DNA from: Methylobacterium sp. FF17
GTDB taxonomy: Bacteria > Pseudomonadota > Alphaproteobacteria > Rhizobiales > Beijerinckiaceae
Assembly: GCF_025813715.1 (NCBI RefSeq)
Contig: NZ_CP107532.1
Coordinates: 3,364,001-3,428,000 of the forward strand
Reading direction: 5' to 3'
Length of the DNA: 64,000 nt
Position 1 is the first letter of the stretch. Each line of letters opens with the position of its first letter. The translations under genes and the position numbers were made by a program. Below the pieces are notes generated by a model. It was not told where the DNA came from. It did not search any database and worked only from the letters and a program-made list of their open reading frames with translations. Shown piece after piece: positions 26,386 through 35,607 of the stretch.

Positions 26386-27060
26386 ATGAGTGAAAGTATT
26401 TTAGGTTTCCCGGCTCCCATAGTTGCGTCGATAATCACGTTAGTTGGAGCCGTCTTACTTGCACCTCTGTTTACAAGATTTCTTGCTCACGTCTTCGAAA
26501 AGAAGTCACGTTTGAAGGTGCTGATAACAGCTGCCGATATCGGTAAAAGTAGCTTCTTAAAAGAAAAATTAGCTTACAACGTCCTGTCCGACATGCCTCA
26601 AATCGAACAAGACCTGAGGGAAGTTTTCAGACGGCTTCGTGGGTATGTAAATTTGAATATTAGCAACGTTGGAACAACAACCGTAAAAGCTATCACCCTA
26701 TCGTTTGAGAGCGCGTTACTGGACGTTGCAGTTCAAGTTGGCGAAGAAGATGAAACTAAGTCAATCAAAAACGGAATCCGTCTCACTCTAGGCGATATCC
26801 AGCCGGGTCGGTCGGTTAATGTGCACATTTACTTACCGCTCACTACTACAGATTACCATCCAACTTTCTTTACAAGGACGTTTAAAATCTCGGCGGACCA
26901 AATCGATAGAGTAGATTATAGCTTTACCATACCAGATTACTTGAGTCGTTCGTTCGACATAAAGAAAAAGCCATTTATTAAAAAATCAACGGTAGCTCTA
27001 GTAATATTCGGAGTTGGCCAGATATTTTATGCAGTCTACTCAGCTATACATAAGGTATAA
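26386..27060 (+). CDS. Orphan membrane protein of the AT-rich patch
   Basis: This is a 224-residue protein with no family I recognise. One hydrophobic helix lies at residues about 10-32 (IVASIITLVGAVLLAPL) and another at the C-terminus (STVALVIFGVGQIFYAVYSAI). The region between is about 150 residues and looks beta-rich (YVNLNISNVGTTTVKAITLSF, an immunoglobulin-like pattern). Codon use is strongly AT-rich compared with the genome, so transfer is likely. ATG 26386 is chosen from the first helix; an upstream in-frame alternative start exists. Confidence 0.6.
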   Translation: MSESILGFPAPIVASIITLVGAVLLAPLFTRFLAHVFEKKSRLKVLITAADIGKSSFLKEKLAYNVLSDMPQIEQDLREVFRRLRGYVNLNISNVGTTTVKAITLSFESALLDVAVQVGEEDETKSIKNGIRLTLGDIQPGRSVNVHIYLPLTTTDYHPTFFTRTFKISADQIDRVDYSFTIPDYLSRSFDIKKKPFIKKSTVALVIFGVGQIFYAVYSAIHKV

Positions 27061-27289
27061 TGGCAGTAAACCGCTGATTTGAGCTTTCTCGTAAGCCGTG
27101 CGGCAAAACAACGCGCCTATCAGAAGATGCGTGACCGCAATGAGTAATTTTAAGTTGAACTAGGCTGTTCGATTGCTTCCCTTTGCGAGTGCGACCCGCC
27201 GACGCAACCGGAAATACAATCGAACAGCTGCCGCTAAACACCGTCGTATTTGTCGCTAAATCGCAACCTAACCCGTTGTGGGAGTTATG

Positions 27290-27365
27290 TGGTGGGCCCG
27301 GCAGGACTCGAACCTGCAACCAGACCGTTATGAGCGGTCGGCTCTAACCATTGAGCTACAGGCCC
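27290..27365 (-). tRNA. tRNA with CAT anticodon, probably tRNA-Ile2
   Basis: The reverse strand folds into a 76-base cloverleaf with GGGCCTG/CGGGCCC acceptor strands, TAGCTCAAT D-arm, the CTCATAA anticodon loop (anticodon at 27330-27332) and GGTTCGAGTCC T-arm, with CCA encoded. The acceptor stem resembles alphaproteobacterial tRNA-Ile with lysidine-modified CAT more than elongator Met. Identity between Ile2 and Met is inferred. Confidence 0.9.
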
Positions 27366-27755
27366 AAGCTGGGGTCCAGCTTGTACGCGAAGAATGCTTG
27401 TCGCAGGCGCGGCTCGAAGAGCGGCGAACGCAACACCGGACATGTCCCACTGCCTACCTCGAAGATCGTGGGGCGACAAGGGATGTCGGACGGGTGGCCT
27501 TCCCGGTCCCATTGTTTTCGGCTCCGCCATCTCTGAAAGAGCGCGAGGCGCGGCCATCGAGATTGCGGGGAGGTGTTGGCAGCCGGGAGAGAGCGATACC
27601 GCGCTGCTTGATGAAACGCCGCAGGCCGCGCGCCTATGATCTCGGTATCCAGAAACAATGTAGAGATCTGTATGCAGTATCCATGCGTCTCGCGGTCACG
27701 GCTGCGCCGCAGGTCGACCTGTGCGACCACGTGAGCGCAGAGTGGCGGAGACGGC
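27366..27755. other. Intergenic region upstream of the RND pump
   Basis: This is a 390-base gap between the tRNA and the efflux operon. Open frames here are either antisense to the tRNA or lack start signals. The operon promoter must lie here, probably in the AT-richer part at 27650-27690. No regulator gene is next to it. Confidence 0.5.
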
Positions 27756-30700
27756 ATGGGTCTCGTTCAGTACGCGCTGAAGTTCCGGATCACGATCTAC
27801 GTGCTCGCCGTGCTGATGATGCTCGGCGGGGTGGCGGCGGTCGTCGTGGCGCCCAAGGACGTGCTGCCCACCGTGGATATCCCGGTGGTCGTGGTGGTCT
27901 GGACCTATAACGGCCTCTCCACCTCCGAGATGGAGCGCCGCATCACCACCTACGCGGAGTTCTCGCTCTCCAACAACGTCAACAACATCGCCCGGATGGA
28001 ATCCACCACCCTTCAGGGCACGGCGATCCAGAAGGTCTACTTCGACGGGGCGGTGAGCATCGATCTCGCCATCGCGCAGGTGGTCTCGGCGATGAACTCG
28101 ATCCGCGCGACGATGCCGCCCGGCGTGCAGCCGCCCATCGTCCTGCGCTTCTCGGCCTCCTCGGTGCCGGTGATCCAGCTCGCGCTCTCCTCCGACCGCG
28201 AGAGCCTCACCAAGGTCTTCGACTACGCCCAGTACCGCATCCGCCAGCGCCTGACCCAGGTGCCCGGCTCGACGCTGCCCTCGCCCTTCGGCGGCACCCC
28301 GCGCCAGATCATGGTCGATCTCGACCTGCACGCCCTCCAGGCGCTCGGCCTCACCGCCCTCGACGTCACCAACGCGGTCACCGCTCAGAACCTGACGGTT
28401 CCCTCCGGCCTCGCCAAGATCGGCGAGCAGCAGTACCCGGTGCAGCTCAACGCCTCGCCCGGGGCCATCGACGCCCTCAATCAGATCCCCATCAAGGTGG
28501 TGGGCGGCCAACCGATCCTCGTCCGCGACGTCGCCCATGTCCGCGACGGCGGCCCGCCGCAGGTCAACATCGTGCGCGCCGACGGCCTGCACTCGGTGCT
28601 GATGCGCATCTTCAAGAACGGCACCGCCTCGACGCTCGACGTGGTCAACAACGTCAAGAAGGCGCTCCCCGACATCCAGGCCGCCGCCCCCGAGGGCATG
28701 AGCCTGAAACCTTTGTTCGACCAGTCGGTCTTCGTCTCGGCGGCGATCGAAGGGGTGATCCACGAGGCCATCATCGCGGCGGCGCTGACCGGCCTGACCA
28801 TCCTGCTCTTCCTCGGCTCGTGGCGCTCCACCATCGTGGTGCTCGTCTCGATCCCGCTCTCGATCCTGACGTCGCTCGCGATCCTGGCCGCGCTCGGTGA
28901 GACCATCAACGTGATGACGCTCGGCGGGCTCGCGCTCGCGGTCGGCATCCTGGTCGACGACGCCACGGTGGCGATCGAGAACACCTACCGGCTGTTCGAG
29001 GAGGGAGAGCCGTTCCGCAAATCCGTGGTGGAGGGGGCGGCCGGGATCGCCAAGCCGGCGCTGATCTCGACCCTGTCGATCTGCGCCGCCTTCGTCTCGG
29101 TCTTCGCCCTCACCGACACGCCGAAATACCTGTTCACACCCCAGGCGCTCGCGGTCGTGTTCGCGATGCTGACCTCCTACGTCCTCTCGCGCACCTTGGT
29201 CCCCGTGCTGATCGACGTGCTGGTGGCGCGCGAATACGCGGAGAAGCACGGGGCGGGCGCCGAGCCCCGGCGCGGGCGCGTCGCCCGGGCATTCGGCTGG
29301 GTCGCCGGCCCGGTCTTCCGGCTGGCGGGCTGGTTCCGGCACGGCTTCGAGGCGCGCTTCGCCCGCTTCCATCGCGGCTATCTCAGCCTGCTCCACGTCG
29401 TCATCGCACGGCGCGCCCTGACGCTCGGCCTCGTAGCGGTCGTGTTCGTCACCACCGCCGGCCTCTTCACCTTCGTGGGCCAGGATTACTTTCCGCAGGT
29501 CGCATCCAGCCAGATGACCCTGCACCTGCGCACCCGGCCCGGCATGCGCATCGAGACGGCCGAGCAGGTCTTCGCCGAGGTCGAGCACGTGGTCCGCGAG
29601 GTGATCCCCGAGGGCGAGATCGACCAGATCCTCGACAATATCGGCCTGCCGGCGAACAACTACAACTTCGCCTTCTCGGATGGCTCGTTCGTTGCCTACA
29701 ACGACGGGCAGATGCTCATCAACCTGAAGGAAGGCCACGGCTCGGTGGCGGACTACACCAAGCGCCTGCGCGAGGTTCTGCGCGAGCGCTTCCCCGACGT
29801 GGTGTTCTACTTCCAGCCCTCCGACATCATCACGCAGATCCTGAACTTCGGCACGCTGGCGCAGATCGACATCCAGGTTTCGGGCCGCAACACCGCCAAG
29901 GACCTGGAGGTCGCCCAGAACATCGTCCGCCGCCTGAAGGCGGTGCGCGGGGCCGTCGACGTGCACCTGCACCAGATCGTCGGCACGCCGCAATTCTTCG
30001 TCGATGTCGACCGGCGCCTCGCCTCCGAGCTCGGGCTGACCCAGCAGCAGATCGCGCAGGGTCTGAACGTCTCGCTGTCCGGCTCCTTCCAGGTCACGCC
30101 GAACTTCTGGACCGACCCGAAGACCGGCATTCCCTACCAGCTCTGGGTGCAGACGCCGGAATACCGCAACGCGTCGCTCACCGACCTGCAGAACACCCCG
30201 CTCCTCGTCACCGGCAACGCGGATGCACCGGGCGTGCTGACGCTGCTCTCCAGCGTCTCGACCATGCGGCGCGAGGGCTCGCAGACGGTGATCAACCACG
30301 TCAACACGCAGCCCACCTTCAACATCTACGCGGCGGTGCAGGACAGCGATCTCGGCTCGGTGGCCAAGGAGATCCGCCAGATCGTCGCCGAGGAGCAGAA
30401 GGCGCTGCCAGCGCCGGACAAGATCACCGTGCGCGGCCAGATCGAGAACATGGAATCGGCCTTCTTCCGGCTGCAGGTCGGCCTCGCGATCGCGCTGGTG
30501 GCGGTCTACCTGCTGATGGCCGTCAACTTTCAGAGCTGGGGCGACCCGTTCGTGGTCCTGGCGGCGCTGCCACTCGCCTTCTGCGGCATCGTCGCGAGCC
30601 TGTTCATCACCGGCACCACCTTCTCGATCCCTTCGCTCTTCGGCGCGATCATGTCGGTCGGTATCGCCTCGGCGAACTCGATCCTTCTGGTGACGTTCGC

Positions 30701-30980
30701 CAAGGAGCACCGCGAGGCGACGGGGTGCGGCGCGGTGGAAGCGGCCCTGCTCGCCGGCGAGACCCGCCTGCGCCCCGTGCTGATGACCGCGAGCGCCATG
30801 TTCCTCGGGCTTATCCCGATGGCGCTCGGCACCGGGGAGGGGGCCGAGCAGAACGCCGCGCTCGCCCGCGCGGTGATGGGCGGGATCGCAGTGGGCACGC
30901 CCGCCACGCTCCTCTTCGTGCCGTTCCTCTACACGCTGCTGCGCCGCAAGGCGGTCCGGCCGCTGGAGGATTACGCGTGA
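27756..30980 (+). CDS. RND-type multidrug efflux permease (HAE1 family)
   Basis: This is a 1074-residue inner-membrane proton-driven pump of the AcrB/MexF type. Residue blocks include the first helix (ITIYVLAVLMMLGG), the porter-domain pattern, the TM4 proton-relay Asp pair in GILVDDATVAIEN near residue 405, and the late GVALGTGEGAEQN-type segment with AVGTPATLLFVPF. The ATG has GGAG 6 bases upstream. It is followed 61 bases later by the fusion protein, the reverse of the usual order; no outer-membrane channel gene is near, so a distant TolC-like channel is presumed. Confidence 0.92.
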   Translation: MGLVQYALKFRITIYVLAVLMMLGGVAAVVVAPKDVLPTVDIPVVVVVWTYNGLSTSEMERRITTYAEFSLSNNVNNIARMESTTLQGTAIQKVYFDGAVSIDLAIAQVVSAMNSIRATMPPGVQPPIVLRFSASSVPVIQLALSSDRESLTKVFDYAQYRIRQRLTQVPGSTLPSPFGGTPRQIMVDLDLHALQALGLTALDVTNAVTAQNLTVPSGLAKIGEQQYPVQLNASPGAIDALNQIPIKVVGGQPILVRDVAHVRDGGPPQVNIVRADGLHSVLMRIFKNGTASTLDVVNNVKKALPDIQAAAPEGMSLKPLFDQSVFVSAAIEGVIHEAIIAAALTGLTILLFLGSWRSTIVVLVSIPLSILTSLAILAALGETINVMTLGGLALAVGILVDDATVAIENTYRLFEEGEPFRKSVVEGAAGIAKPALISTLSICAAFVSVFALTDTPKYLFTPQALAVVFAMLTSYVLSRTLVPVLIDVLVAREYAEKHGAGAEPRRGRVARAFGWVAGPVFRLAGWFRHGFEARFARFHRGYLSLLHVVIARRALTLGLVAVVFVTTAGLFTFVGQDYFPQVASSQMTLHLRTRPGMRIETAEQVFAEVEHVVREVIPEGEIDQILDNIGLPANNYNFAFSDGSFVAYNDGQMLINLKEGHGSVADYTKRLREVLRERFPDVVFYFQPSDIITQILNFGTLAQIDIQVSGRNTAKDLEVAQNIVRRLKAVRGAVDVHLHQIVGTPQFFVDVDRRLASELGLTQQQIAQGLNVSLSGSFQVTPNFWTDPKTGIPYQLWVQTPEYRNASLTDLQNTPLLVTGNADAPGVLTLLSSVSTMRREGSQTVINHVNTQPTFNIYAAVQDSDLGSVAKEIRQIVAEEQKALPAPDKITVRGQIENMESAFFRLQVGLAIALVAVYLLMAVNFQSWGDPFVVLAALPLAFCGIVASLFITGTTFSIPSLFGAIMSVGIASANSILLVTFAKEHREATGCGAVEAALLAGETRLRPVLMTASAMFLGLIPMALGTGEGAEQNAALARAVMGGIAVGTPATLLFVPFLYTLLRRKAVRPLEDYA

Positions 30981-31041
30981 GGCGAGCCTGTGGTGCGCGA
31001 CGGATCGACGGGATAGGGTTCGGGACGGGGATGGGATTGTC

Positions 31042-32337
31042 GTGACACAGCCGAGCCGCGATCCGAGCGAGTCCCCACCCCCGCCACCCGGGAAGACGCC
31101 GTTCGTCCTCACGGCCGTCGCCGCCGTCGGCCTCCTGGCCTGGGGGGGCTATGGCCAGATGGAGCGGCGCGCCGCCGCCGCGGAGACGCAGCGAAAGATG
31201 AACAGCTTCGTGCCGAAGCTGCGCACCGCCACCGTCGAACGGGCGGACAAGCCAATCGAGATCACCCTACCGGGCCAGACCGATGCCTTCGCCAAGGCCG
31301 CGCTCTACGCCCGCGCCACCGGGTACATCGCCGAACGCCGGGCCGACCTCGGCAGCCGGGTGCGGCGGGGTGACGTCCTGATGCGGATCGCCGCCCCCGA
31401 CCTCGACCAGCAGCTGGCGCAGGCCGAAGCCCAGACCGGGCAGTTCGAGGCCGCCCTGCTGCAGGCGCGATCCATGGTGGATCAGGCCAAAGCCAACGTG
31501 AACCTGGCGAACGTCACCAATTCCCGCACCACCACGCTGGCCGGGCAGGGCTGGGCCTCCAAGCAGAACGCGGACAACTCGCAGGCGAGCGTGCTCAGCC
31601 AGGCGGCCAGCCTCGCTTCGGCGGAAGCCGGCGTGAAGGTGGCGCAGGCCAACATCAAGGCCCAGGCCGCCACGGTGGAGCGGCTGCGGGCGCTGACCGG
31701 CTTCAAGGAAATCGTCGCCCCCTTCGACGGTGTCGTCACCCAGCGCGGGGTCGACGTGGGCGACCTCGTCCATGCCGACGGGACCGGGACGGCGCTGCTC
31801 TCGATCGACCGCGACGATGTCCTGCGCGTCTCCGTCAACGTGCCGCAGAACGTCGCCACCGGTGTCAGACCGGGCGTCGTCGCATCGATCAAGGTGCCGC
31901 AAATGCCCGACCGGACCTTCTCCGGCAAGGTCGAGCGCAGTTCGGTGGCCCTGCTCAGTTCGTCGCGCACCCTCACCGCCCAGGTGGACGTGCCGAACCC
32001 CGACCGGGCCCTGCGCGCCGGCTTGTACGTCTACGTGACCCTCAAGGTGCCGCGCACCGAGGCGACGATGAAGGTTCCGGCCGAGAGCCTGGTCTTCAAC
32101 CAGCGCGGGACCCAGGTGGCGGTCGTGCGCGACGATGGGACCGTGCGCTGGCACGGCGTGACGATCCGGCGCGACCTCGGCACCACCGTCGAACTCGCGC
32201 AAGGCGCCGCCGACCAGGGACTGGAGGGCGGGGAGCAGATCGTGCTGAGCCCGCCCGCCGACCTGCGCGAGGGTCAGAAGATCGAACGCCAACCGGCACA
32301 GACGGACACGAAGCCGCTGAAATCGGCGGCCCGCTAG
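31042..32337 (+). CDS. RND efflux periplasmic adaptor (membrane fusion protein)
   Basis: This is a 431-residue HlyD/MexE-type adaptor. A membrane anchor (FVLTAVAAVGLLAWGGYG) at residues 16-35 is followed by the barrel-sandwich half YARATGYIAERRADLGSRVRRGDVLMRI, a long Ala/Gln coiled-coil hairpin (residues about 125-215), the second lipoyl half IVAPFDGVVTQRGVDVGDLV, and a beta-barrel. It bridges the pump to an outer-membrane channel. It starts with GTG and probably shares a transcript with the pump. Confidence 0.92.
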   Translation: MTQPSRDPSESPPPPPGKTPFVLTAVAAVGLLAWGGYGQMERRAAAAETQRKMNSFVPKLRTATVERADKPIEITLPGQTDAFAKAALYARATGYIAERRADLGSRVRRGDVLMRIAAPDLDQQLAQAEAQTGQFEAALLQARSMVDQAKANVNLANVTNSRTTTLAGQGWASKQNADNSQASVLSQAASLASAEAGVKVAQANIKAQAATVERLRALTGFKEIVAPFDGVVTQRGVDVGDLVHADGTGTALLSIDRDDVLRVSVNVPQNVATGVRPGVVASIKVPQMPDRTFSGKVERSSVALLSSSRTLTAQVDVPNPDRALRAGLYVYVTLKVPRTEATMKVPAESLVFNQRGTQVAVVRDDGTVRWHGVTIRRDLGTTVELAQGAADQGLEGGEQIVLSPPADLREGQKIERQPAQTDTKPLKSAAR

Positions 32338-32464
32338 GGGGTGAGAGCCGACCCGCGCGAGCGCGGGGCCGTGGGTGCGGACTGCGTCGTGGCCATCCGG
32401 CGGGCCACGGCCCTGTGTCCCGGCCCGCGAACGTCGCTGAAGGCGCTCCCGCCAAGCAACCCGC

Positions 32465-33742
32465 ATGTCGGATTTCGACCCTCCGCCCGCACCTGCAGTT
32501 GCGCGAAGCGGGCGCGGCGTGGACAAGGCGGTCCCGGCGTCGCCCCGGCGACCCGCGATGGACCCCGACATGCCGGCTCAAGCCCAGGGTGAGACCGAGG
32601 ACGGCTCACGCTTCGCCTCGATTGCCGCCGCTATCACCTGCGTGGCGGTGGTGGGCATCGGCCTCAGCCTGACGATCCCGCTGCTCTCCATCGAGATGGA
32701 GCGCATGGGTGCCTCGAGCACGCTCATCGGGATCAATACCGCGGTGGCGGGGCTCGCCGCGATCCTGACGGTGCCGTTCGTGCCGCGCCTGGCCGCGCGT
32801 CTCGGGGTGGTGCGCCTGCTCGTCCTCGCCATCGTCAGCGGGGCGGCCTGCCTCGTGGCCTTCAAGCTCCTCCCGGGCATCGCCTGGTGGTTCGTTCTGC
32901 GCTTCGTCTTCTCCATGAGCCTCGGGGCGCTCTTCGTGCTCTCCGAGTTCTGGATCAACGCGGCGGCTCCGCCCGCGCGGCGCGGGCTGGTGATGGGCAT
33001 CTACGCCACGGTGCTGGCGCTCGGCTTCGCTGTGGGGCCGACGCTGCTGGCGATGCTCGGAACCCGGGGCTTCGCGCCCTATCTCGCCGGATCCGGACTG
33101 TTCCTCGTCGCACTCATTCCCCTGGTGCTGGCGCGGGGATTGTCCCCCGTGATCGGGCATGGGCGGGGACGCTCCTTCTCGGCCTACCTGCGCCTCGCCC
33201 CGGCGGCGACCATGGCGGCCCTCGTCTACGGTGCCGTGGAGACCGGAGGCTTCGCGATCCTGCCGCTCTACGGTCTGCGTCTCGGCTACGACGCGGAGAC
33301 GGCGGCGGGGCTCGTCAGCGCGCTGGCGCTCGGCAACGTGATGTTCCAGATCCCCTTCGGCTGGCTCGCCGATCGGGTGGACCGGCGCCTCGTCCTGCTC
33401 GCGGCGGCCCTGGGTGGTGCCCTCGGATCGAGCCTGATCCCCCTGGCCTCGGGCTCCTTTCCGGCCCTCCTTATCCTGCTGTTCCTCTGGGGCGGCATCG
33501 CCGGGACGCTCTACACCGTGGGCCTCGCGCATCTCGGCGCCACGATCCGGGGGCCGGAACTCGCCGGCGCCAATGCGGCCTTCGTGGTGCTCTACAATGT
33601 CGGACTGATGCTCGGCCCCCCGATCATCGGCGGCGGCATGGACCTCGTGCCGCCCCAGGGCTTCGCCTATAGCCTCACCCTGCTGTTCCTGGCCTATGCC
33701 GGGGTCGTGGCCCTGCGCCTGGTGCAGCAGCCGGAGGCGTGA
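32465..33742 (+). CDS. MFS transporter
   Basis: This 425-residue protein (or shorter) has twelve hydrophobic helices in the major facilitator pattern. The loop motif FGWLADRVDRRLV follows helix 8 and an N-terminal equivalent is RLAARLGVVRLL. The helix-5 region has GLVMGIYATVLALGFAVGPTLL. It resembles YcaD-type drug/sugar transporters. No ribosome binding site decides the start; ATG 32558 or 32570 would remove a non-conserved proline-rich head. Substrate unknown; it may belong to the efflux operon upstream (gap 127 bases). Confidence 0.8.
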   Translation: MSDFDPPPAPAVARSGRGVDKAVPASPRRPAMDPDMPAQAQGETEDGSRFASIAAAITCVAVVGIGLSLTIPLLSIEMERMGASSTLIGINTAVAGLAAILTVPFVPRLAARLGVVRLLVLAIVSGAACLVAFKLLPGIAWWFVLRFVFSMSLGALFVLSEFWINAAAPPARRGLVMGIYATVLALGFAVGPTLLAMLGTRGFAPYLAGSGLFLVALIPLVLARGLSPVIGHGRGRSFSAYLRLAPAATMAALVYGAVETGGFAILPLYGLRLGYDAETAAGLVSALALGNVMFQIPFGWLADRVDRRLVLLAAALGGALGSSLIPLASGSFPALLILLFLWGGIAGTLYTVGLAHLGATIRGPELAGANAAFVVLYNVGLMLGPPIIGGGMDLVPPQGFAYSLTLLFLAYAGVVALRLVQQPEA

Positions 33743-33790
33743 GGCGCCTTGACGAATCCCGGCGATTGAGGCAATCACGCGCCGGTATTC

Positions 33791-33813
33791 AGCCGGCCGC
33801 CGCCGGCCCTTTT
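33791..33813 (+). terminator. Possible terminator after MFS transporter
   Basis: GCCGGC at 33792-33797 pairs with GCCGGC at 33802-33807, followed by CCTTTT. The stem is short but GC-only. It separates the transporter from rpmG. Confidence 0.5.
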
Positions 33814-33859
33814 GCGTTTCGCTGATGCGGAATGCCGCGATCACAGGAGCGCCGCGTCC

Positions 33860-34027
33860 ATGGCCAAGGCCGTCACCGTTAAAGTCAAGCTGATCTCGAC
33901 CGCCGACACGGGCTACTTCTACGTCACGAAGAAGAACTCCCGTACCCAGACCGAGAAGCTTTCCATGAAGAAGTACGACCCCGTCGTGCGCAAGCACGTC
34001 GACTTCAAGGAAACCAAGATCAAGTAA
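33860..34027 (+). CDS. rpmG: 50S ribosomal protein L33
   Basis: This is a 55-residue ribosomal protein L33. It begins [13 protein letters not shown] and contains [21 protein letters not shown] and a Lys-rich end, the cysteine-free alphaproteobacterial form. It binds 23S rRNA near the E site. AGGAG at 33845-33849 precedes the ATG, and a strong terminator follows, so it is a separate short transcript. Confidence 0.97.
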   Translation: MAKAVTVKVKLISTADTGYFYVTKKNSRTQTEKLSMKKYDPVVRKHVDFKETKIK

Positions 34028-34064
34028 GCCCGCCCGGCGCCGTACGGCGCCGGAACGGACACGC

Positions 34065-34095
34065 AGCCGCCCCCGCAAGGGAGGCGGCTTTTTTG
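34065..34095 (+). terminator. Rho-independent terminator after rpmG
   Basis: AGCCGCC at 34065 pairs with GGCGGCT ending at 34089 around a CCCGCAAGGGA loop, followed by six T. This is a textbook intrinsic terminator. Confidence 0.9.
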
Positions 34096-34199
34096 TTGTC
34101 CGATTCGCGCTCGGGGCGCGCGTTCCCAGCTCGAAGGTTGATGCGCCGCCGGGTTCGGGCGATGGAGGGCCGAACATCCCCCATTCTCAGGATCGCCCC

Positions 34200-35597
34200 A
34201 TGGCTGATGATCTGGCCCGAACCTTCGACGTCGACCTGTTCGTCATCGGCGGCGGCTCCGGGGGCGTGCGAGCGGCCCGCATCGCGGCCGGGTACGGCGC
34301 GCGGGTACAACTCGCCGAGGAGTACCGCGTCGGCGGCACCTGCGTGATCCGGGGCTGCGTGCCGAAGAAGCTGATGGTCTATGCGGGGCGCTTCGCCGAC
34401 GAGTTCGCGGACGCGGCCGGTTTCGGCTGGTCCGTGCCCACACCGACCTTCGACTGGCGCGTGATGAAGGCCCGGCGCGATGCCGAGGTGGCACGGCTCG
34501 AGGCGATCTACGACGCCAACCTCGGCAAGGCGGGCGTCACCATCCTGCCGGAGCGCGCGGTGATCGAGGATGCCCACACCGTGCGCCTCGTCGGATCCGG
34601 CCGGCGCGTCAGCGCCCGGTTCATCCTCGTCGCGGTGGGCGCCCACCCGGTCAAGGAGCCGCTGATCCCGGGCGCCGAACTCGCGATCACCTCCAACGAG
34701 GTGTTCGACCTCGAATCGCTGCCCGAGCGTATCCTCGTCGTCGGCGGCGGTTACATCGCGGTGGAATTCGCAGGCGTCTTAGCGCATCTCGGCGCGCGTA
34801 CCACCCTGCTGCACCGGGGCGACAAGCTCCTGCGCGGGTTCGACGAGGAGATCCGCGACGCCCTCGACACGGCCTACGCGGAGCGCATGGACCTGCGCCT
34901 CAACCGGACGGTGGAGCGTCTCGACAGCAGCGGGAGCGGTATCCGGGTGACCCTCGACGACGACACGACCCTGGAGGTGGACCAGGTTCTGACCGCCACG
35001 GGGCGGCGCCCGAACACGGCCGGCCTCGGCCTGGAGGCGGTCGGCATCGAGGCGGACGCGCGCGGCGCGATCCCGGTGGACGCGTTTTCGCAGACGCGGG
35101 TGCCGTCGATCTACGCGGTGGGGGACGTCACCGACCGCGCCGCGCTGACGCCGATCGCGATCCGCGAGGGCCACGCCTTCGCCGACACGGTCTTCGGCGG
35201 CAAGCCCTGGTGCGTCGATCACGGCCTCATCGCGACGGCTGTGTTCTCAACGCCCGAGATCGGCGTCATCGGCCACAACGAGGATGTGGCCCGCCGGCTC
35301 TTCGGCGCCGTCGACGTCTACCGGTCGAGCTTCCGCCCCATGAAGGCCACGCTGTCGGGGCGCGAGGAGCGCGTCCTGATGAAGGTGGTGGTCGATCGCG
35401 CCAGCGACCGGGTCGTCGGGGTCCACGTCCTCGGTCACGATGCCGGCGAGATCATCCAGGCGGTGGGCATCGCCGTCACCATGGGCGCGACCAAGGCCGA
35501 TTTCGACCGCACCATCGCGGTCCACCCCACGGCCGGCGAGGAACTCGTGACGATGCGCAGCCCCGTGGTGACGAAGCACCCCGTCGGGGTCGGCTAG
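34200..35597 (+). CDS. gor: Glutathione-disulfide reductase
   Basis: This 465-residue flavoprotein reduces oxidised glutathione with NADPH. The FAD motif IGGGSGGVRAA is at residues about 16-26, the redox-active Cys pair in GGTCVIRGCVPKK near 49-54, the NADPH-binding GGGYIAVEFAG near 182, FAD motif YAVGDVTD near 304 and the catalytic HPTAGEE at the dimer end. It is cytosolic. It is 172 bases after rpmG's stop and converges with the SGNH gene (gap 10 bases). Confidence 0.93.
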   Translation: MADDLARTFDVDLFVIGGGSGGVRAARIAAGYGARVQLAEEYRVGGTCVIRGCVPKKLMVYAGRFADEFADAAGFGWSVPTPTFDWRVMKARRDAEVARLEAIYDANLGKAGVTILPERAVIEDAHTVRLVGSGRRVSARFILVAVGAHPVKEPLIPGAELAITSNEVFDLESLPERILVVGGGYIAVEFAGVLAHLGARTTLLHRGDKLLRGFDEEIRDALDTAYAERMDLRLNRTVERLDSSGSGIRVTLDDDTTLEVDQVLTATGRRPNTAGLGLEAVGIEADARGAIPVDAFSQTRVPSIYAVGDVTDRAALTPIAIREGHAFADTVFGGKPWCVDHGLIATAVFSTPEIGVIGHNEDVARRLFGAVDVYRSSFRPMKATLSGREERVLMKVVVDRASDRVVGVHVLGHDAGEIIQAVGIAVTMGATKADFDRTIAVHPTAGEELVTMRSPVVTKHPVGVG

Positions 35598-35607
35598 CGA
35601 CCCGAAC

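Noticed and set aside
27285..27557. Reverse-strand open frame over the CAT tRNA
   Set aside because: Its C-terminus is the translation of the tRNA gene itself; such frames are well-known artefacts.
27696..31112. Very long reverse-strand frame antisense to the RND pump
   Set aside because: It is Arg/Gly/Asp/His-rich, typical of antisense frames in GC-rich DNA; the + strand encodes an unmistakable pump.
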